Assembly (NCBI GenBank): GCA_041651995.1
Contig: JBAZID010000001.1
Coordinates: 1 to 64,000, forward strand
Source of the DNA: Sulfuricella sp.
GTDB taxonomy: Bacteria > Pseudomonadota > Gammaproteobacteria > Burkholderiales > Sulfuricellaceae
Direction: 5' to 3'
Length of the DNA: 64,000 nucleotides
Below, one piece after another: positions 40,108 to 49,721 of this stretch (position 1 is its first letter; every line of letters begins with the position of its first letter). The notes under the pieces were generated by a model. That model did no database searches, was not told the origin of the DNA, and worked only from the letters and a program-made list of their open reading frames with translations. Position numbers and translations under genes: made by a program.

Positions 40108-42021
40108 CTACTGAACATTGATCCGCACATAGGCCGCGACCGGTGCTGCCAGGCCGAGGTTGTCCCTGACCTTGTAGCGCAGGGTTTCGGTGCCGCTGAA
40201 GCCAGCCCTGGGGCGGTAGGAAATGGTGCCGTCGGCGTTGACGGTGGCCGTTCCGCCCTTGTTGGGGCCGACCGTGATCCACACCGTGGCCGGGTCGATG
40301 CTGCCGTCCGGATCGCTGTCGTTGGCCAGCACGCTGATGATCACCGCCGGGTAGGCGGCAGCCGTGCCCTGGCGCCTGGGCGCGGTGACGGTATCGTCCA
40401 GCAGCAACGGAGGCTGGTTGGCGGGATTGACCGTGACGCGCACATAGGCGCCGGGGCTGGATGCCAGTCCCAGCGTATCCCTGACCTTGTAGCGGAAAGT
40501 TTCGATGCCGGTGAAGCCGACGGCGGGACGGTAGGAGATCGTGCCGCTGGCATTGACCGTCGCCGTCCCGCCCTTGTCGGGCGTGGTGGAGAGGAACACG
40601 CTGGCCGGGTCGATGGTATTGGCGGGCGCATCCGGGTCGCTGTCGTTGGCCAGCACGTTGATCTCGACTGCCGGATAGGTGGCGCCTGCCAGCCGCGCCA
40701 GGACCGTGGCGGCGTCGTCGCCGGTCAGCGGCGCGCGATTGACCGAAGTGACGCTGATATTGAAAACCTGGTCATAGCGCAAGCCGGTGGGGTCGGTCAC
40801 CCGCGCGGTCACCGGCTGCGTGCCGATGCTGGCCGGGGTCCACGAGATCAGCCCGGCCGCGTCGAGCGTCATCCCGGCTGGCGCGCTGACCAGGGAGAAG
40901 ACCAGGGCGCCGCCATCCGGGTCGCTGGCCGTCAGCTGGTAGGCATAAAGGCTGCCGGTGCTGGCCGTGGTGACCGGAACGGAGGTCATCAGCGGCGCAT
41001 GGACGCCGTTGGCGGCCACCAGTTTGACAAACATGCCGCGATCGGGGCTGGCGCCGCTGTTCAAATAGAGCCGCCGGTCGTAAAGCGGATAGCTGGCCGA
41101 TGCCACGCCGGGCGCGAGCTGCGGGATCACGACTGCATCCAGTGTCTTGGCCGCCGGCAGCAGGGCCGAATACTGGGTTTTCGGCCAGGGATACGGGTTG
41201 CCGTCCTCCGCCACCAGCTGCATGTCCATGCCGTTGATGACCGGCACATGGGTCATCAGGCCCGCATTGATGAAGCGCAGCAGGGTCCGCTGCCCGGCCG
41301 GGAGCGGCAGCGGCTCCTCGTCCGCGCTGAAGGACTTGCCGTTGAGGATGAAATATTTTGGCTGGTAGTCGAGCGTGCTGCTCATGGGCGTGCCCGGCCC
41401 ATAGCCGCCGGGCGTGGTGACGGCCGCATGCAGCGCCGGGTCGATCTCGCTGAACAGCAGCAGCAGCTGGTTGTCGTAGGCGATGCCAGGGTAGGCCAGA
41501 CCGCTCGCCGCATCGCTGCTCAGGCTGCCGTAGAGCCCCATCTGCACCTGCACCTGGGGATGGGTGCCGCTTTGATACAGGTAGGTGCCCGGCCTCAGGC
41601 TGTTCCAGGCATAGCTCGCGGTACCGCCGCCCGCCGCTGCTTCGTGGGTGAAGGACTGCACCACGGTCTTGCCGCCGGAGTTGGTGGTATACACCGGGGC
41701 CATGGCGGCCAGCTGGCCGGGGATGACGATGGAAGTCGCCTGCGGCAGGTTGTTGGTCAGGTTGATGGTCAGCGTGGTGTCGCCCGGCGGCACGCTCAGG
41801 GCCGGTCCGGGAACCGTCGCGGCGCAGGGCGGGGCCGCGCAGGACGCGCCGTCGAGGGCATAGCCCCACATTGGGATGACCGCGCCGTCCGGCATGGTCA
41901 GGGAGACGGCTTCGGCACGCAGGTTGTAGGTGGCGGCAAGTGCCGGGGCGGCAAGCGTGACCATCCCCGCCAGCGCCAGCGCCTGCGCGATTTTTTTCAG
42001 CTGTGGCAGATTCGTTTTCAT
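40108..42021 (-). CDS. Multicopper-oxidase-like protein lacking copper ligands, with three C-terminal Ig/cadherin-like domains
   Basis: This 637-residue protein starts at 42021 after CAGGGAGCAGCAATC. A Sec signal peptide (about 1-28) is followed by cupredoxin-type domains (PGDTTLTINLTNNLP, then GTYLYQSGTHPQVQVQMGLYG) aligned in pattern with its neighbour at 42039-43331. The copper ligands are missing: SIVIPGQ replaces the HxHG site, YQSGTH replaces YHSH, and no HPxHxHG is seen (MTHVPVINGMD in its place). The C-terminal half has an Ig-like domain (YQLTASDPDGGALVFSLV) and two near-identical repeats ending GAYVRVTVN and AAYVRINVQ, shared with the subtilase. It is likely a non-catalytic or structural exoprotein. 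Confidence 0.85.
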   Translation of the reverse strand: MKTNLPQLKKIAQALALAGMVTLAAPALAATYNLRAEAVSLTMPDGAVIPMWGYALDGASCAAPPCAATVPGPALSVPPGDTTLTINLTNNLPQATSIVIPGQLAAMAPVYTTNSGGKTVVQSFTHEAAAGGGTASYAWNSLRPGTYLYQSGTHPQVQVQMGLYGSLSSDAASGLAYPGIAYDNQLLLLFSEIDPALHAAVTTPGGYGPGTPMSSTLDYQPKYFILNGKSFSADEEPLPLPAGQRTLLRFINAGLMTHVPVINGMDMQLVAEDGNPYPWPKTQYSALLPAAKTLDAVVIPQLAPGVASASYPLYDRRLYLNSGASPDRGMFVKLVAANGVHAPLMTSVPVTTASTGSLYAYQLTASDPDGGALVFSLVSAPAGMTLDAAGLISWTPASIGTQPVTARVTDPTGLRYDQVFNISVTSVNRAPLTGDDAATVLARLAGATYPAVEINVLANDSDPDAPANTIDPASVFLSTTPDKGGTATVNASGTISYRPAVGFTGIETFRYKVRDTLGLASSPGAYVRVTVNPANQPPLLLDDTVTAPRRQGTAAAYPAVIISVLANDSDPDGSIDPATVWITVGPNKGGTATVNADGTISYRPRAGFSGTETLRYKVRDNLGLAAPVAAYVRINVQ

Positions 42022-42038
42022 GATTGCTGCTCCCTGGA

Positions 42039-43331
42039 TTACGGTATGGTCACGCCGGCTGGCTCGATGACCAGCATGGTCATCATTCCGCCGGGGAAAA
42101 TATCGTCGTTGGTGATTTCCTTCTCGTTGTGGGAATGCCACATGTGGAAGTAGCCGCCGTTTTCACCCTGCGGGGTCTGCCCCGGCGGCAGGGCGCCGAA
42201 CTGCCCCAGGTAGGGGCTGCCGCTGTAGTGCGCGCCGTAGGAAAGATCCTGGATATTGGGCAGGATCACCGGAATGGGCTTGCCGTGATCCGCGGCGTAT
42301 TCGTTCGGGGCCAGCGTATCACCCGGCGCGTGCCCATAGGCATCCCAGCCCAGGCCCTTGCCGGTCCACTCGAAGGTGGCATCGTAGGTTTCGCCCGGCA
42401 CGGTGCGCAGGGTGAAATTCGACTCGGCCAGATCGGGGCCCATCCCCGGCGCGCTTTCCAGCAGGCGCCCGTCGCGGGCGATGAGCCAGGTGTTGTTGCC
42501 ATGGGTGTGCAGGGGGTGCAGGTCGCGCCCGGCATTGATCACGCGCATCAGGATCTTTTCGCCGGCATGCATGCGCGGCAGGCAGTTGTAGGGCTGGGTC
42601 GGCAGCCACGGCACGTTGGCGTCGAGCATGACGTCCGGCGCGTTGCGGCCGTTGAGGAACCACAGGGTCGGGCGGAAAGCGCTGGTATCCACGACCGGCA
42701 CGCTGGCCGGGTTGGCCATCACCTGGGCATCGACCTGGGCATGGATCAGCGGGTCCATCTCGGTGATCAGGAACAGGTATTCATGATCGAAGCTGGTGCC
42801 GGGATGCGCGTAAGCCTGGCGCAGCGGATCGGGGCTTGCGGGACGCACGATCAGCGCGCCGAGCAGCCCCATCTCGACCTGCAGCGCCGGGTTGCTGCCG
42901 CTGTGGTAAAGATAGGTGCCGGGATTGCCGGCCACGAAGCTGTAAGTCACCGAGCCGCCGCCGGGCAGCACCTCGCTGGTCATGAGGCCGGGTGTGCCGC
43001 CGCTGGCGACGACGTTGCTCTGGCCGGGAAAGACCATGGATACCGGCGCGGGCACCGGCAGCTCGTTGCTGAGGGTGACGGTGACGGTATCGCCCTGGTT
43101 GACGATCATGGTCACGCCCGGGTACTGCATCCGGCCGTTGCCGTTGGCGTAGCCCCAGGCGTAGTGCACGTTGCCGTCCGCGCTGGAGATATAGTCCGCC
43201 CTGGCGGTCAGGTTGAAGGTGCTGGCGGCGACGCCGTCCACCACGGCCCAGGCCATGTTGCTCGCCGCAAACAGCAGCAGCGTCATGGCGGCGGTGAGCA
43301 AGCGCGGGTATTTGCTGGTCTTCGGGTTCAT
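42039..43331 (-). CDS. Secreted multicopper oxidase-like protein (C-terminal copper site only)
   Basis: This 430-residue protein starts at 43331 after GAGGAGGACGAC. A Sec signal (about 10-30) precedes three cupredoxin domains. In domain 1 the first HxH site is lost (SMVFPGQ) and the second is reduced to YLYHSGSNP. The C-terminal sites are kept: HPLHTHG with His272, 275 and 277, and HMWHSHNEKE with His396, 399 and 401, but no Cys is present at the type 1 site. It could thus provide half of a trinuclear centre. The gene lies 20 bp downstream of the next oxidase gene and 17 bp upstream of the previous one, as part of a tight three-gene set. Confidence 0.87.
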   Translation of the reverse strand: MNPKTSKYPRLLTAAMTLLLFAASNMAWAVVDGVAASTFNLTARADYISSADGNVHYAWGYANGNGRMQYPGVTMIVNQGDTVTVTLSNELPVPAPVSMVFPGQSNVVASGGTPGLMTSEVLPGGGSVTYSFVAGNPGTYLYHSGSNPALQVEMGLLGALIVRPASPDPLRQAYAHPGTSFDHEYLFLITEMDPLIHAQVDAQVMANPASVPVVDTSAFRPTLWFLNGRNAPDVMLDANVPWLPTQPYNCLPRMHAGEKILMRVINAGRDLHPLHTHGNNTWLIARDGRLLESAPGMGPDLAESNFTLRTVPGETYDATFEWTGKGLGWDAYGHAPGDTLAPNEYAADHGKPIPVILPNIQDLSYGAHYSGSPYLGQFGALPPGQTPQGENGGYFHMWHSHNEKEITNDDIFPGGMMTMLVIEPAGVTIP

Positions 43332-43351
43332 GTCGTCCTCCTCTTTGTGCA

Positions 43352-44551
43352 TCAGTTGACGCGGATTTCGGTCATGATTCCGCCGAAATCCTGCACGTCG
43401 TTGCTCAGGTAATTGAGATTGGTGGTGTACAGGAAATAGGTGCCCGCCGGGACACCCGAGGTATCGACCAGGACATCCGCCGACTCGCCGCCACCCAGGG
43501 TGACGGAACTGGTGTCATAGGCGAGGTTCTTGCCGTCGGGCCCGCGCGCGATATGGGCGCCGCCGCCGACCACGCGCATCGGCAAGCCGAGGATGGTGAC
43601 GGTGTAATAGTTGGTGACGCTGAGATTGGACAGGCGCAGCAGCAGCTTTTCGCCCTCGCTGGCGCGGTTGAGCTGGATCAGCGAGCTGAGTTTCTGCGAT
43701 GCCAGCCCGCCGTTTTCCGCCGGGGGCGTCAGGGGGTTCGGATCGACGGTATCGGGATAGCCGCGGCCGTTGATCATGGTGTAGCTGTCGCGCAGCGTGG
43801 CAAAGGGCAGCGGCTGGACCGCGATGTGGTCTTCATGGAACTTGCGGTCGAACCCGCTCAATTGCAGGGGATAGGACTTGTTGTAGCCGGTCGAGCCATC
43901 GCCATCGTTATAGGCGAACTGGGTGTAGGTCTTGCCGTTGTACACCCTGGCCTGCCCGTCCTGGGCGGGCCGCACGTAGAGATTGCCGAGCATGCCCATC
44001 TGCATGTGCTCGGTGGCTTCCATGTGGCAGTGATAGAGGAAAGTGCCGGGCTCCACGATGTTGTAGAAATAGGTGATGCTCGATCCCATGTTCACTCCGA
44101 ACGAGCCCTCCGGCATGCCGTCGAAGACCGGTGCGGCCTGGGGAAAGCCGTGGAAGTGAATGGTATGCGGGTCGAACAGGTCCGGGCGCATCAGCATGCC
44201 GACGTTGGTCATGGAGAGGAAAAACCGGTTGCCTTCCCTGAGTTCGAGGGTGGGCGCCGGGAATTCGGCCGCCATCTCGCCCTGGGCGAATACCTGGGCC
44301 GGGGCAACGCCGGTGACATCGTGGAAACCGAAGGTGTAGAGCACATTGCCGTCGGCCATGGTGGCGAAGCCGTCGCTGGCGGTGAGGTGTTTGCACACCA
44401 CTTCCGGATCGCCGGGGCTATCCGGAATGGCATCGCCATTCACATCCCCCGGACACTGCACGAAGACGGCGGCAGCGGCAGGGAGCGAGGCAGTCCAGAA
44501 GGCGGCCGCCGCCAGGGAAACGCCGAGTTTGAAAAGATTTGCGGTGCTCAT
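43352..44551 (-). CDS. Secreted multicopper oxidase-like protein (N-terminal copper motifs)
   Basis: This 399-residue protein has a signal peptide (about 1-28), a dockerin/EF-hand-like calcium loop (CPGDVNGDAIPD), and a cupredoxin domain with HTIHFHG (His129, 132, 134) and LYHCHMEATEHMQMGM (His174, Cys175, His176, His182, Met). This Cys-His-His-Met set would form a type 1 site plus four trinuclear ligands. The second half is a cupredoxin-like domain without His pairs (TVTILGLPMRVVGGG). It complements the ligand pattern of the protein encoded just downstream. AAGGAGAAAGATC precedes the ATG. Phenol, metal or copper oxidation are possible activities. Confidence 0.88.
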   Translation of the reverse strand: MSTANLFKLGVSLAAAAFWTASLPAAAAVFVQCPGDVNGDAIPDSPGDPEVVCKHLTASDGFATMADGNVLYTFGFHDVTGVAPAQVFAQGEMAAEFPAPTLELREGNRFFLSMTNVGMLMRPDLFDPHTIHFHGFPQAAPVFDGMPEGSFGVNMGSSITYFYNIVEPGTFLYHCHMEATEHMQMGMLGNLYVRPAQDGQARVYNGKTYTQFAYNDGDGSTGYNKSYPLQLSGFDRKFHEDHIAVQPLPFATLRDSYTMINGRGYPDTVDPNPLTPPAENGGLASQKLSSLIQLNRASEGEKLLLRLSNLSVTNYYTVTILGLPMRVVGGGAHIARGPDGKNLAYDTSSVTLGGGESADVLVDTSGVPAGTYFLYTTNLNYLSNDVQDFGGIMTEIRVN

Positions 44552-44612
44552 GATCTTTCTCCTTGTACCGGCCCGCCGCTGTGGATTTGCGGCGGGCCGA
44601 ATTGCCCTGGTT

Positions 44613-47600
44613 TTACTGCCACTCGTCCGCGCCGATGTCCGGCGGGTTGGAACGCACCTGCCGGTCGATGTCGATCAGGCAGTTGGCCGGTGTCGCGCAC
44701 TGCGCCTGGCTTCCCATGTCGATGACGGGGGAGCCCGCATTCAGGTGGTAGTTGCCGGACGGGGTGAGCGGTCCGAAGCGCACGTCGATCCAGTTGCCGC
44801 CTTCGTCAAAGGCCGCGGCGGTGGCGATGCCGGTGGTGAGCTCCGGCTGCTGGATGGTTTGCCCGGGCTGGCCATTGACATAGCTGGCCACGAACGACGG
44901 ATCGGCGCTCAGGTTGGATGCGGCATAGCCGGTGGTATCGGTCAGCACGCTGAACACCGGGTTGAGCAAGGCCGGGGCTGATGTGCCCAGCACGCCCAGA
45001 TCCCAGTACACTGGCGCCTCGCCGCCAGCACCGATGCTGGGGCGCAGGCCGAAGACCGCCGGTGAGACAGTGTTGTCGATCGCCCAGTAGAACGAGCGGT
45101 TATGCCACACGATGTTGTTCACCAGCGCCGGGTTCGAGTGCTCGACCTTGTAGGGACGCGCGCTGTTGCCGTTGCCGATGGTGCTGAACAGCAGGGTGCT
45201 GCTCGCCCGCGAGACGATCCCCGCTGGTTGCGGCGTCGACTGGTTCGGGCTGTTGGCGGCGAATGCCGCGCCCGCCGTGGCCGTGCTGTCGTTGTTGGCA
45301 ATGGTGTTGTTGGCAATGGTGGCGTAGATGCTGTCCTGCAGCGAGATGCCGCCCCCCGCCATGCCTGCCATGTTGTCCACCACGATGTTGTTGGCGATGG
45401 TCAGCGGGTACCAGCCTGCCGGACTGTTGGGCGCACGGCTCACGTCCTGGCCGTTGACGAACTGGGCGGCAATGCCCCCGCCGTCGCCTGCCCCGGCCTG
45501 GTTGCCCTGGATCAGGTTGCCGCTGATGGTCACCTTGCCTGCGCCCGGTGAAAGCCCGGCGCCGTTCAGCGGCGGCTGTCCGCCGACAAAGATGCCGCCG
45601 CCGGAAACATTCACCCCCTGGTTGAAGGACTGGTTGAATATCACCGTGTTGTTGGCAATCGTGCTGCCGCCGCTCCAGCCCAGGTGGCCGATACCGCCAC
45701 CGTGACCGGCGCTGAAGTTGCCGCAGATGTAATTGCCGCTGACGTTGTAGTTCTGGCTGCCGGTGCACAGCGCAACCCCGCCGCCTGCCGCTCCGGCGGT
45801 TTCCGCGCCGTTCTGTGCGATATGGTTGTTGTGGATGGAAACAAAGTCGTTCTGGCTGTCGCTCGGGTTGCCGTTGGCGTCGACCAGGGCGGGATGGCCG
45901 AGCCGGACGCCGCCGCCATAGAGGCCGTTGTTGCCGGCGATCCTGTTGTTGCTGATCTCCAGGTAATTGGCGTAGCCGTTGACGAAGATGCCGCCGCCGG
46001 TGTCGCCGCCGGTGATGCCGAGACCGTCAATGCGCGCATGCGCCGTGCCGGACGTAAAGGCGCCATTGCCGTTGCTCCTGGCCAGCACCATGATGCCCGC
46101 GCCCTCTTCGGTATTGAACAGGTTGGGCTCGTTGTCGGGCGCATTGACCCCCGTCGTCTGGCCCGGCACCAGGTCAAAGGTGCGGGCAGCCGTGCCGTTG
46201 GCGTACTTGGTGTTGACCAGCGTGCGCCAGTTGGTCAGCTTCTCCGCCGGTACCTTGGCGGCGTTGATGGTCGTGGACAGCGCGCCCCAGCCCTGCAGGC
46301 GGACTTTCTTGTCCATGATCACCAGCTCGTCGTAGCGGCCGGGAGGAACCAGGATCAGGTCGCCCGAATTGGCCGCATCGATGGCTGCCTGGATTTTCGT
46401 GCCCGGCAGCATCGCCCTGACCGTGGTACCGCCAGGTGTGCCGACCGTGACGGTCACGCCCAGGCTGGAGGTCTTGAGATTGTCGCGCGTGACTTCCAGT
46501 TGCCCGGTGGTCCCGTTGGTGGTTCCGACCGTTCTCGGAACGCGCACCTCGATAATGCCGTTGCTCCAGGAAATAACCGGCAGGCTCAGTCCGCCGAGGG
46601 TGACCTTGCCGGCGCCCTGGGCCGCGCCAAAGCCGAAGTCGCGCGGGATATTCCTGAGCGTTAACGGGGTACCGTCATAGGCCGGGTTGGGGACTTGCAC
46701 CGTGCCAGCGGAGACAATTCTCAGCTTCGGCTGGCTGGCAACAAGCGTGCTGGGGACGGGTACAAAAGGCCCGTTCTGGCTGATGTCTGCCGCAGTCCTG
46801 CCCTCGACCGAGTAGATCAGCGGCGTGCCGTCCGGGAATTCGCAATCCACGGGGAACTGGCCCGGCCCGGCGAATGCGGCCACCGGCAGCACCGGTGTAT
46901 CCAGGTAGGTGGTCTTGCCCGGCAGGTACTGGAAGGTATAGCAGAACTGGCTGTACTGGCGGTTGAAGTACGGGTCGATCACCATGGCCGGATTGCCGCT
47001 CGCGTCGGTGCCGGGAACCGGGCCCGGATCGTTCATGCAGGTGGTGATCATGTTGGGTGCCACGCCCGAGGGCATGGGGAGGTTCATGGAGTAGGTGGAT
47101 GGCACCAGGGCATTGAAGGTGCCCCACTGGTCCGCATACACGCGGGAAATTTCACGCCCGCTCCAGTCGCGGATCGACACCGGAAGCCATGCAGGCGCCT
47201 GTTTCTCGCCGAAAGTCGGGGCATTGGGGTCGAACTCGTTGGCCAGATCGTTGAGGATCATGCCGACGATATGGCTGGCGACCGGCACTTCGGTGAACAT
47301 GAAGAAGTCCGCCGCCCCATTCTTGCCCTGGGCCACGTCGACCGCCTTGCGGTCGCACAGCGGACGCGGCTGGCTTGCATAGGCCGAAGGCACGCCGGGG
47401 AACAGGGTCAGCTCGGCCGGTACGGCGCGCACGTCGCCCACGCAGGCGGGAGGCAGCGCCAGGGTGCCGGGCAGGTAGGTATCGCCGAAATCGACGTTCT
47501 TGTCTTCTTCCTTCACGTGCTGATAACCGGGAGGCGTGATCGCTTCCACGATATAGCGGCCGGGAGGCAGTTCCGGTTTCCCGGCTCCGCCACCGAAGGC

Positions 47601-49721
47601 ATAGCCGCCGTCGAACACCGCCGGGCGCACCTGGTTGAAGTTGCGCAGGCCGTCGTAGCAGTCCGTGAGATGGCCATTGGACACGAAAGGCTCGCCCTGG
47701 CAGCCGCTGGGCAGGCTGTCGTCCCAGCTGTCGGTGGTGGCGATATCCATGCTGTCGCCGGTGTCGAAGACGGCGTTGCTGTTGCGGTCGAGATCTTCAG
47801 GGCCGGGGAAATTGCCGAATGGCCAGTTGTCCGCATCGGCCAGCACCACGCCGGTGGCCGTATTCAGCCCGGTGATCGCGGTGCAGTCCGGCTTGTCGAT
47901 GATGCCGTCGGCGTTGCAGTCGCGATAAAGATTGACCTGCACGCGCGGAATGCCCGGCTCCCAGTTCTCCGCCGCGGCATAGCGCGGATCTTCCTCGGCG
48001 CGGGTCGTGGCATAGCGCACGATGCCGGAAATCCCGCCGTTTTCATTGGGGCCGTAGTTGTTCTTGCCCCATTCGATCACGTTGGTCTGGCCGAGGAATC
48101 CCTGGAAGCCCTGCACCAGGACCGGTCCGGTCTGGGTGCGATAAGGCAGGCCGCCATTTTCGGACTGCGGCTGGGGATTGAGCTTGTCCCACGAAGGCAT
48201 GGTCCAGCCGTCATGCGGCGAAACAGGGCCGCCCGCGTCCACCACGACAGTGGCGCCGGTGGCCTTGAAGCGGGCGAAATCGACTTCCGCCACCAGCCAG
48301 TTGAAGAAGGGGAACACTTCATTGAAGCTGGTCTCGCCGCTCATGTCGGTCACTTGCGACTGGTAGACGCTGCCGTCGCGAAAACGGATATTGATGGCCT
48401 GCCCCGGCATGCCCGCCTCGCCCGCATCGCGGAAGCCGTTGTTGTTGGCGTCGAAGAACACCCGGCTTTCGAGGCGGTGGAACCAGTTGAACACCGGCAC
48501 TTCCTGCAGGTCAACCGCGCCGCCGCCCGGCGGCACCGTGACATTGTTGGAGGCGATGACGATATCCAGGTTCTCGTCCCAGATCACCAGCTGGTAGGTG
48601 CCAGCCGCAACGCCGGGAATGGTGAAGCTGCTGTCCGGATTGCAGGGCGTGGTGAAGACCGCGCGCCCGCCGGCCACGGCAAGCTCGTTCAGGCCGATCC
48701 AGCACTGCGGGAAAGGCGCGCCGTTGTAAAAGGCAAAATTGGGCGGCCGCGACATGTGCATGTTGACCACCTTGCCGCTGACCGTGCTGGCGCCGTTCAG
48801 CACCGAGGCATCCCGGAGGGCGGTTTTGACGAAGCCGAAAAAGACATGGTGTCCGGGCGGGCCGAATTCCTGGAAGAAGCTGGGTTCGTTGGCTTTCACC
48901 CAGGCATCGATGCCCTTGGTGCCCTCGATGGTGGAAGTCTGGATATACCCCGAACCGGCCGGCGGAATCACTTCAAGCGTGTATTTGGCCGGTGCCAGGT
49001 ATTTGATCAGCACCGTGCCATCCGCCCCGGACTTGATGAAGCCGCTGCCCCTGATGCTGACCACCGGCGCGCCGCCAACCATCACCGGGGTGCCATCGGG
49101 GTTCTTCTGGTATTCGGTGCCGATGGGATTGCCGAAGGCATCCTGGGTAACTTGGCCGCCGGAAGCGCCATAGGTGCCGCCAGCCTCCTTCAGTGTGATG
49201 GAGAAGCCCGCCAGCCCGGTTTCCTGCGGCAGGTCGGGCGCGCCGTTGATGGGCTGGTTGTCATTGAAGACAAAGATGGAAATCTGCGCGGTCGGAATCG
49301 GGGCCTTGTTCACCACGATATTCACCGCCGTCTGTCCCGGCGCAACTGCGGCGCCCCCCATCTGGTAACCGGCATCCGGCAGCACCGAAACGTAATAGCG
49401 CTTCTGCGAGTCGAGCGCGAGGGCCGCCGGAGACTTGAGAGGATCGATGCTGTTGCCGGCGCCCGTCACCGGCATGTAGCTGGCGTGGAAGCTCAATGCC
49501 AGGTTGCTGCCGTCAGCCGGCACGCCGGGCCGGGAATCCCTGGTGCTGTCTTCCTCGACCAGCCAGCGGAAACCCGTCACCGGCTCGTTGTTCGGGCCAA
49601 CCACGTTGATGGTCAGAGCCGCCGCATACTGCGGCAATACGCACATCAGCAGCGCGGCGATAATCAGCCGCCACGCTTTCTGCAGCACCCCTTTAAAATT
49701 GTTCATGGCATGGGTTTCCAT
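44613..49721 (-). CDS. Giant secreted protein with SdrD_B-like, IPT-like and right-handed beta-helix domains
   Basis: The 1702-residue product starts at 49721 after GAGGGAGGCGTT. A Sec signal peptide (about 6-38) leads into beta-sandwich repeats, an SdrD_B-type domain with a calcium-binding-like loop (VFFDANNNGFRDAGEAGMPG, about 415), a further calcium-loop segment (DCNADGIIDKPDC, about 598), a region rich in Cys and Pro, an IPT-like domain (about 1000-1090), and a parallel beta-helix (about 1105-1600: LEISNNRIAGNNGLYGGG, ISGNLIQGNQAG, IANNTIANNDS). The C-terminus ends DIDRQVRSNPPDIGADEWQ, typical of choice-of-anchor beta-helix proteins. It is the first gene of the oxidase operon-like set. 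A surface or matrix scaffold is inferred. Confidence 0.9.
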   Translation of the reverse strand: METHAMNNFKGVLQKAWRLIIAALLMCVLPQYAAALTINVVGPNNEPVTGFRWLVEEDSTRDSRPGVPADGSNLALSFHASYMPVTGAGNSIDPLKSPAALALDSQKRYYVSVLPDAGYQMGGAAVAPGQTAVNIVVNKAPIPTAQISIFVFNDNQPINGAPDLPQETGLAGFSITLKEAGGTYGASGGQVTQDAFGNPIGTEYQKNPDGTPVMVGGAPVVSIRGSGFIKSGADGTVLIKYLAPAKYTLEVIPPAGSGYIQTSTIEGTKGIDAWVKANEPSFFQEFGPPGHHVFFGFVKTALRDASVLNGASTVSGKVVNMHMSRPPNFAFYNGAPFPQCWIGLNELAVAGGRAVFTTPCNPDSSFTIPGVAAGTYQLVIWDENLDIVIASNNVTVPPGGGAVDLQEVPVFNWFHRLESRVFFDANNNGFRDAGEAGMPGQAINIRFRDGSVYQSQVTDMSGETSFNEVFPFFNWLVAEVDFARFKATGATVVVDAGGPVSPHDGWTMPSWDKLNPQPQSENGGLPYRTQTGPVLVQGFQGFLGQTNVIEWGKNNYGPNENGGISGIVRYATTRAEEDPRYAAAENWEPGIPRVQVNLYRDCNADGIIDKPDCTAITGLNTATGVVLADADNWPFGNFPGPEDLDRNSNAVFDTGDSMDIATTDSWDDSLPSGCQGEPFVSNGHLTDCYDGLRNFNQVRPAVFDGGYAFGGGAGKPELPPGRYIVEAITPPGYQHVKEEDKNVDFGDTYLPGTLALPPACVGDVRAVPAELTLFPGVPSAYASQPRPLCDRKAVDVAQGKNGAADFFMFTEVPVASHIVGMILNDLANEFDPNAPTFGEKQAPAWLPVSIRDWSGREISRVYADQWGTFNALVPSTYSMNLPMPSGVAPNMITTCMNDPGPVPGTDASGNPAMVIDPYFNRQYSQFCYTFQYLPGKTTYLDTPVLPVAAFAGPGQFPVDCEFPDGTPLIYSVEGRTAADISQNGPFVPVPSTLVASQPKLRIVSAGTVQVPNPAYDGTPLTLRNIPRDFGFGAAQGAGKVTLGGLSLPVISWSNGIIEVRVPRTVGTTNGTTGQLEVTRDNLKTSSLGVTVTVGTPGGTTVRAMLPGTKIQAAIDAANSGDLILVPPGRYDELVIMDKKVRLQGWGALSTTINAAKVPAEKLTNWRTLVNTKYANGTAARTFDLVPGQTTGVNAPDNEPNLFNTEEGAGIMVLARSNGNGAFTSGTAHARIDGLGITGGDTGGGIFVNGYANYLEISNNRIAGNNGLYGGGVRLGHPALVDANGNPSDSQNDFVSIHNNHIAQNGAETAGAAGGGVALCTGSQNYNVSGNYICGNFSAGHGGGIGHLGWSGGSTIANNTVIFNQSFNQGVNVSGGGIFVGGQPPLNGAGLSPGAGKVTISGNLIQGNQAGAGDGGGIAAQFVNGQDVSRAPNSPAGWYPLTIANNIVVDNMAGMAGGGISLQDSIYATIANNTIANNDSTATAGAAFAANSPNQSTPQPAGIVSRASSTLLFSTIGNGNSARPYKVEHSNPALVNNIVWHNRSFYWAIDNTVSPAVFGLRPSIGAGGEAPVYWDLGVLGTSAPALLNPVFSVLTDTTGYAASNLSADPSFVASYVNGQPGQTIQQPELTTGIATAAAFDEGGNWIDVRFGPLTPSGNYHLNAGSPVIDMGSQAQCATPANCLIDIDRQVRSNPPDIGADEWQ

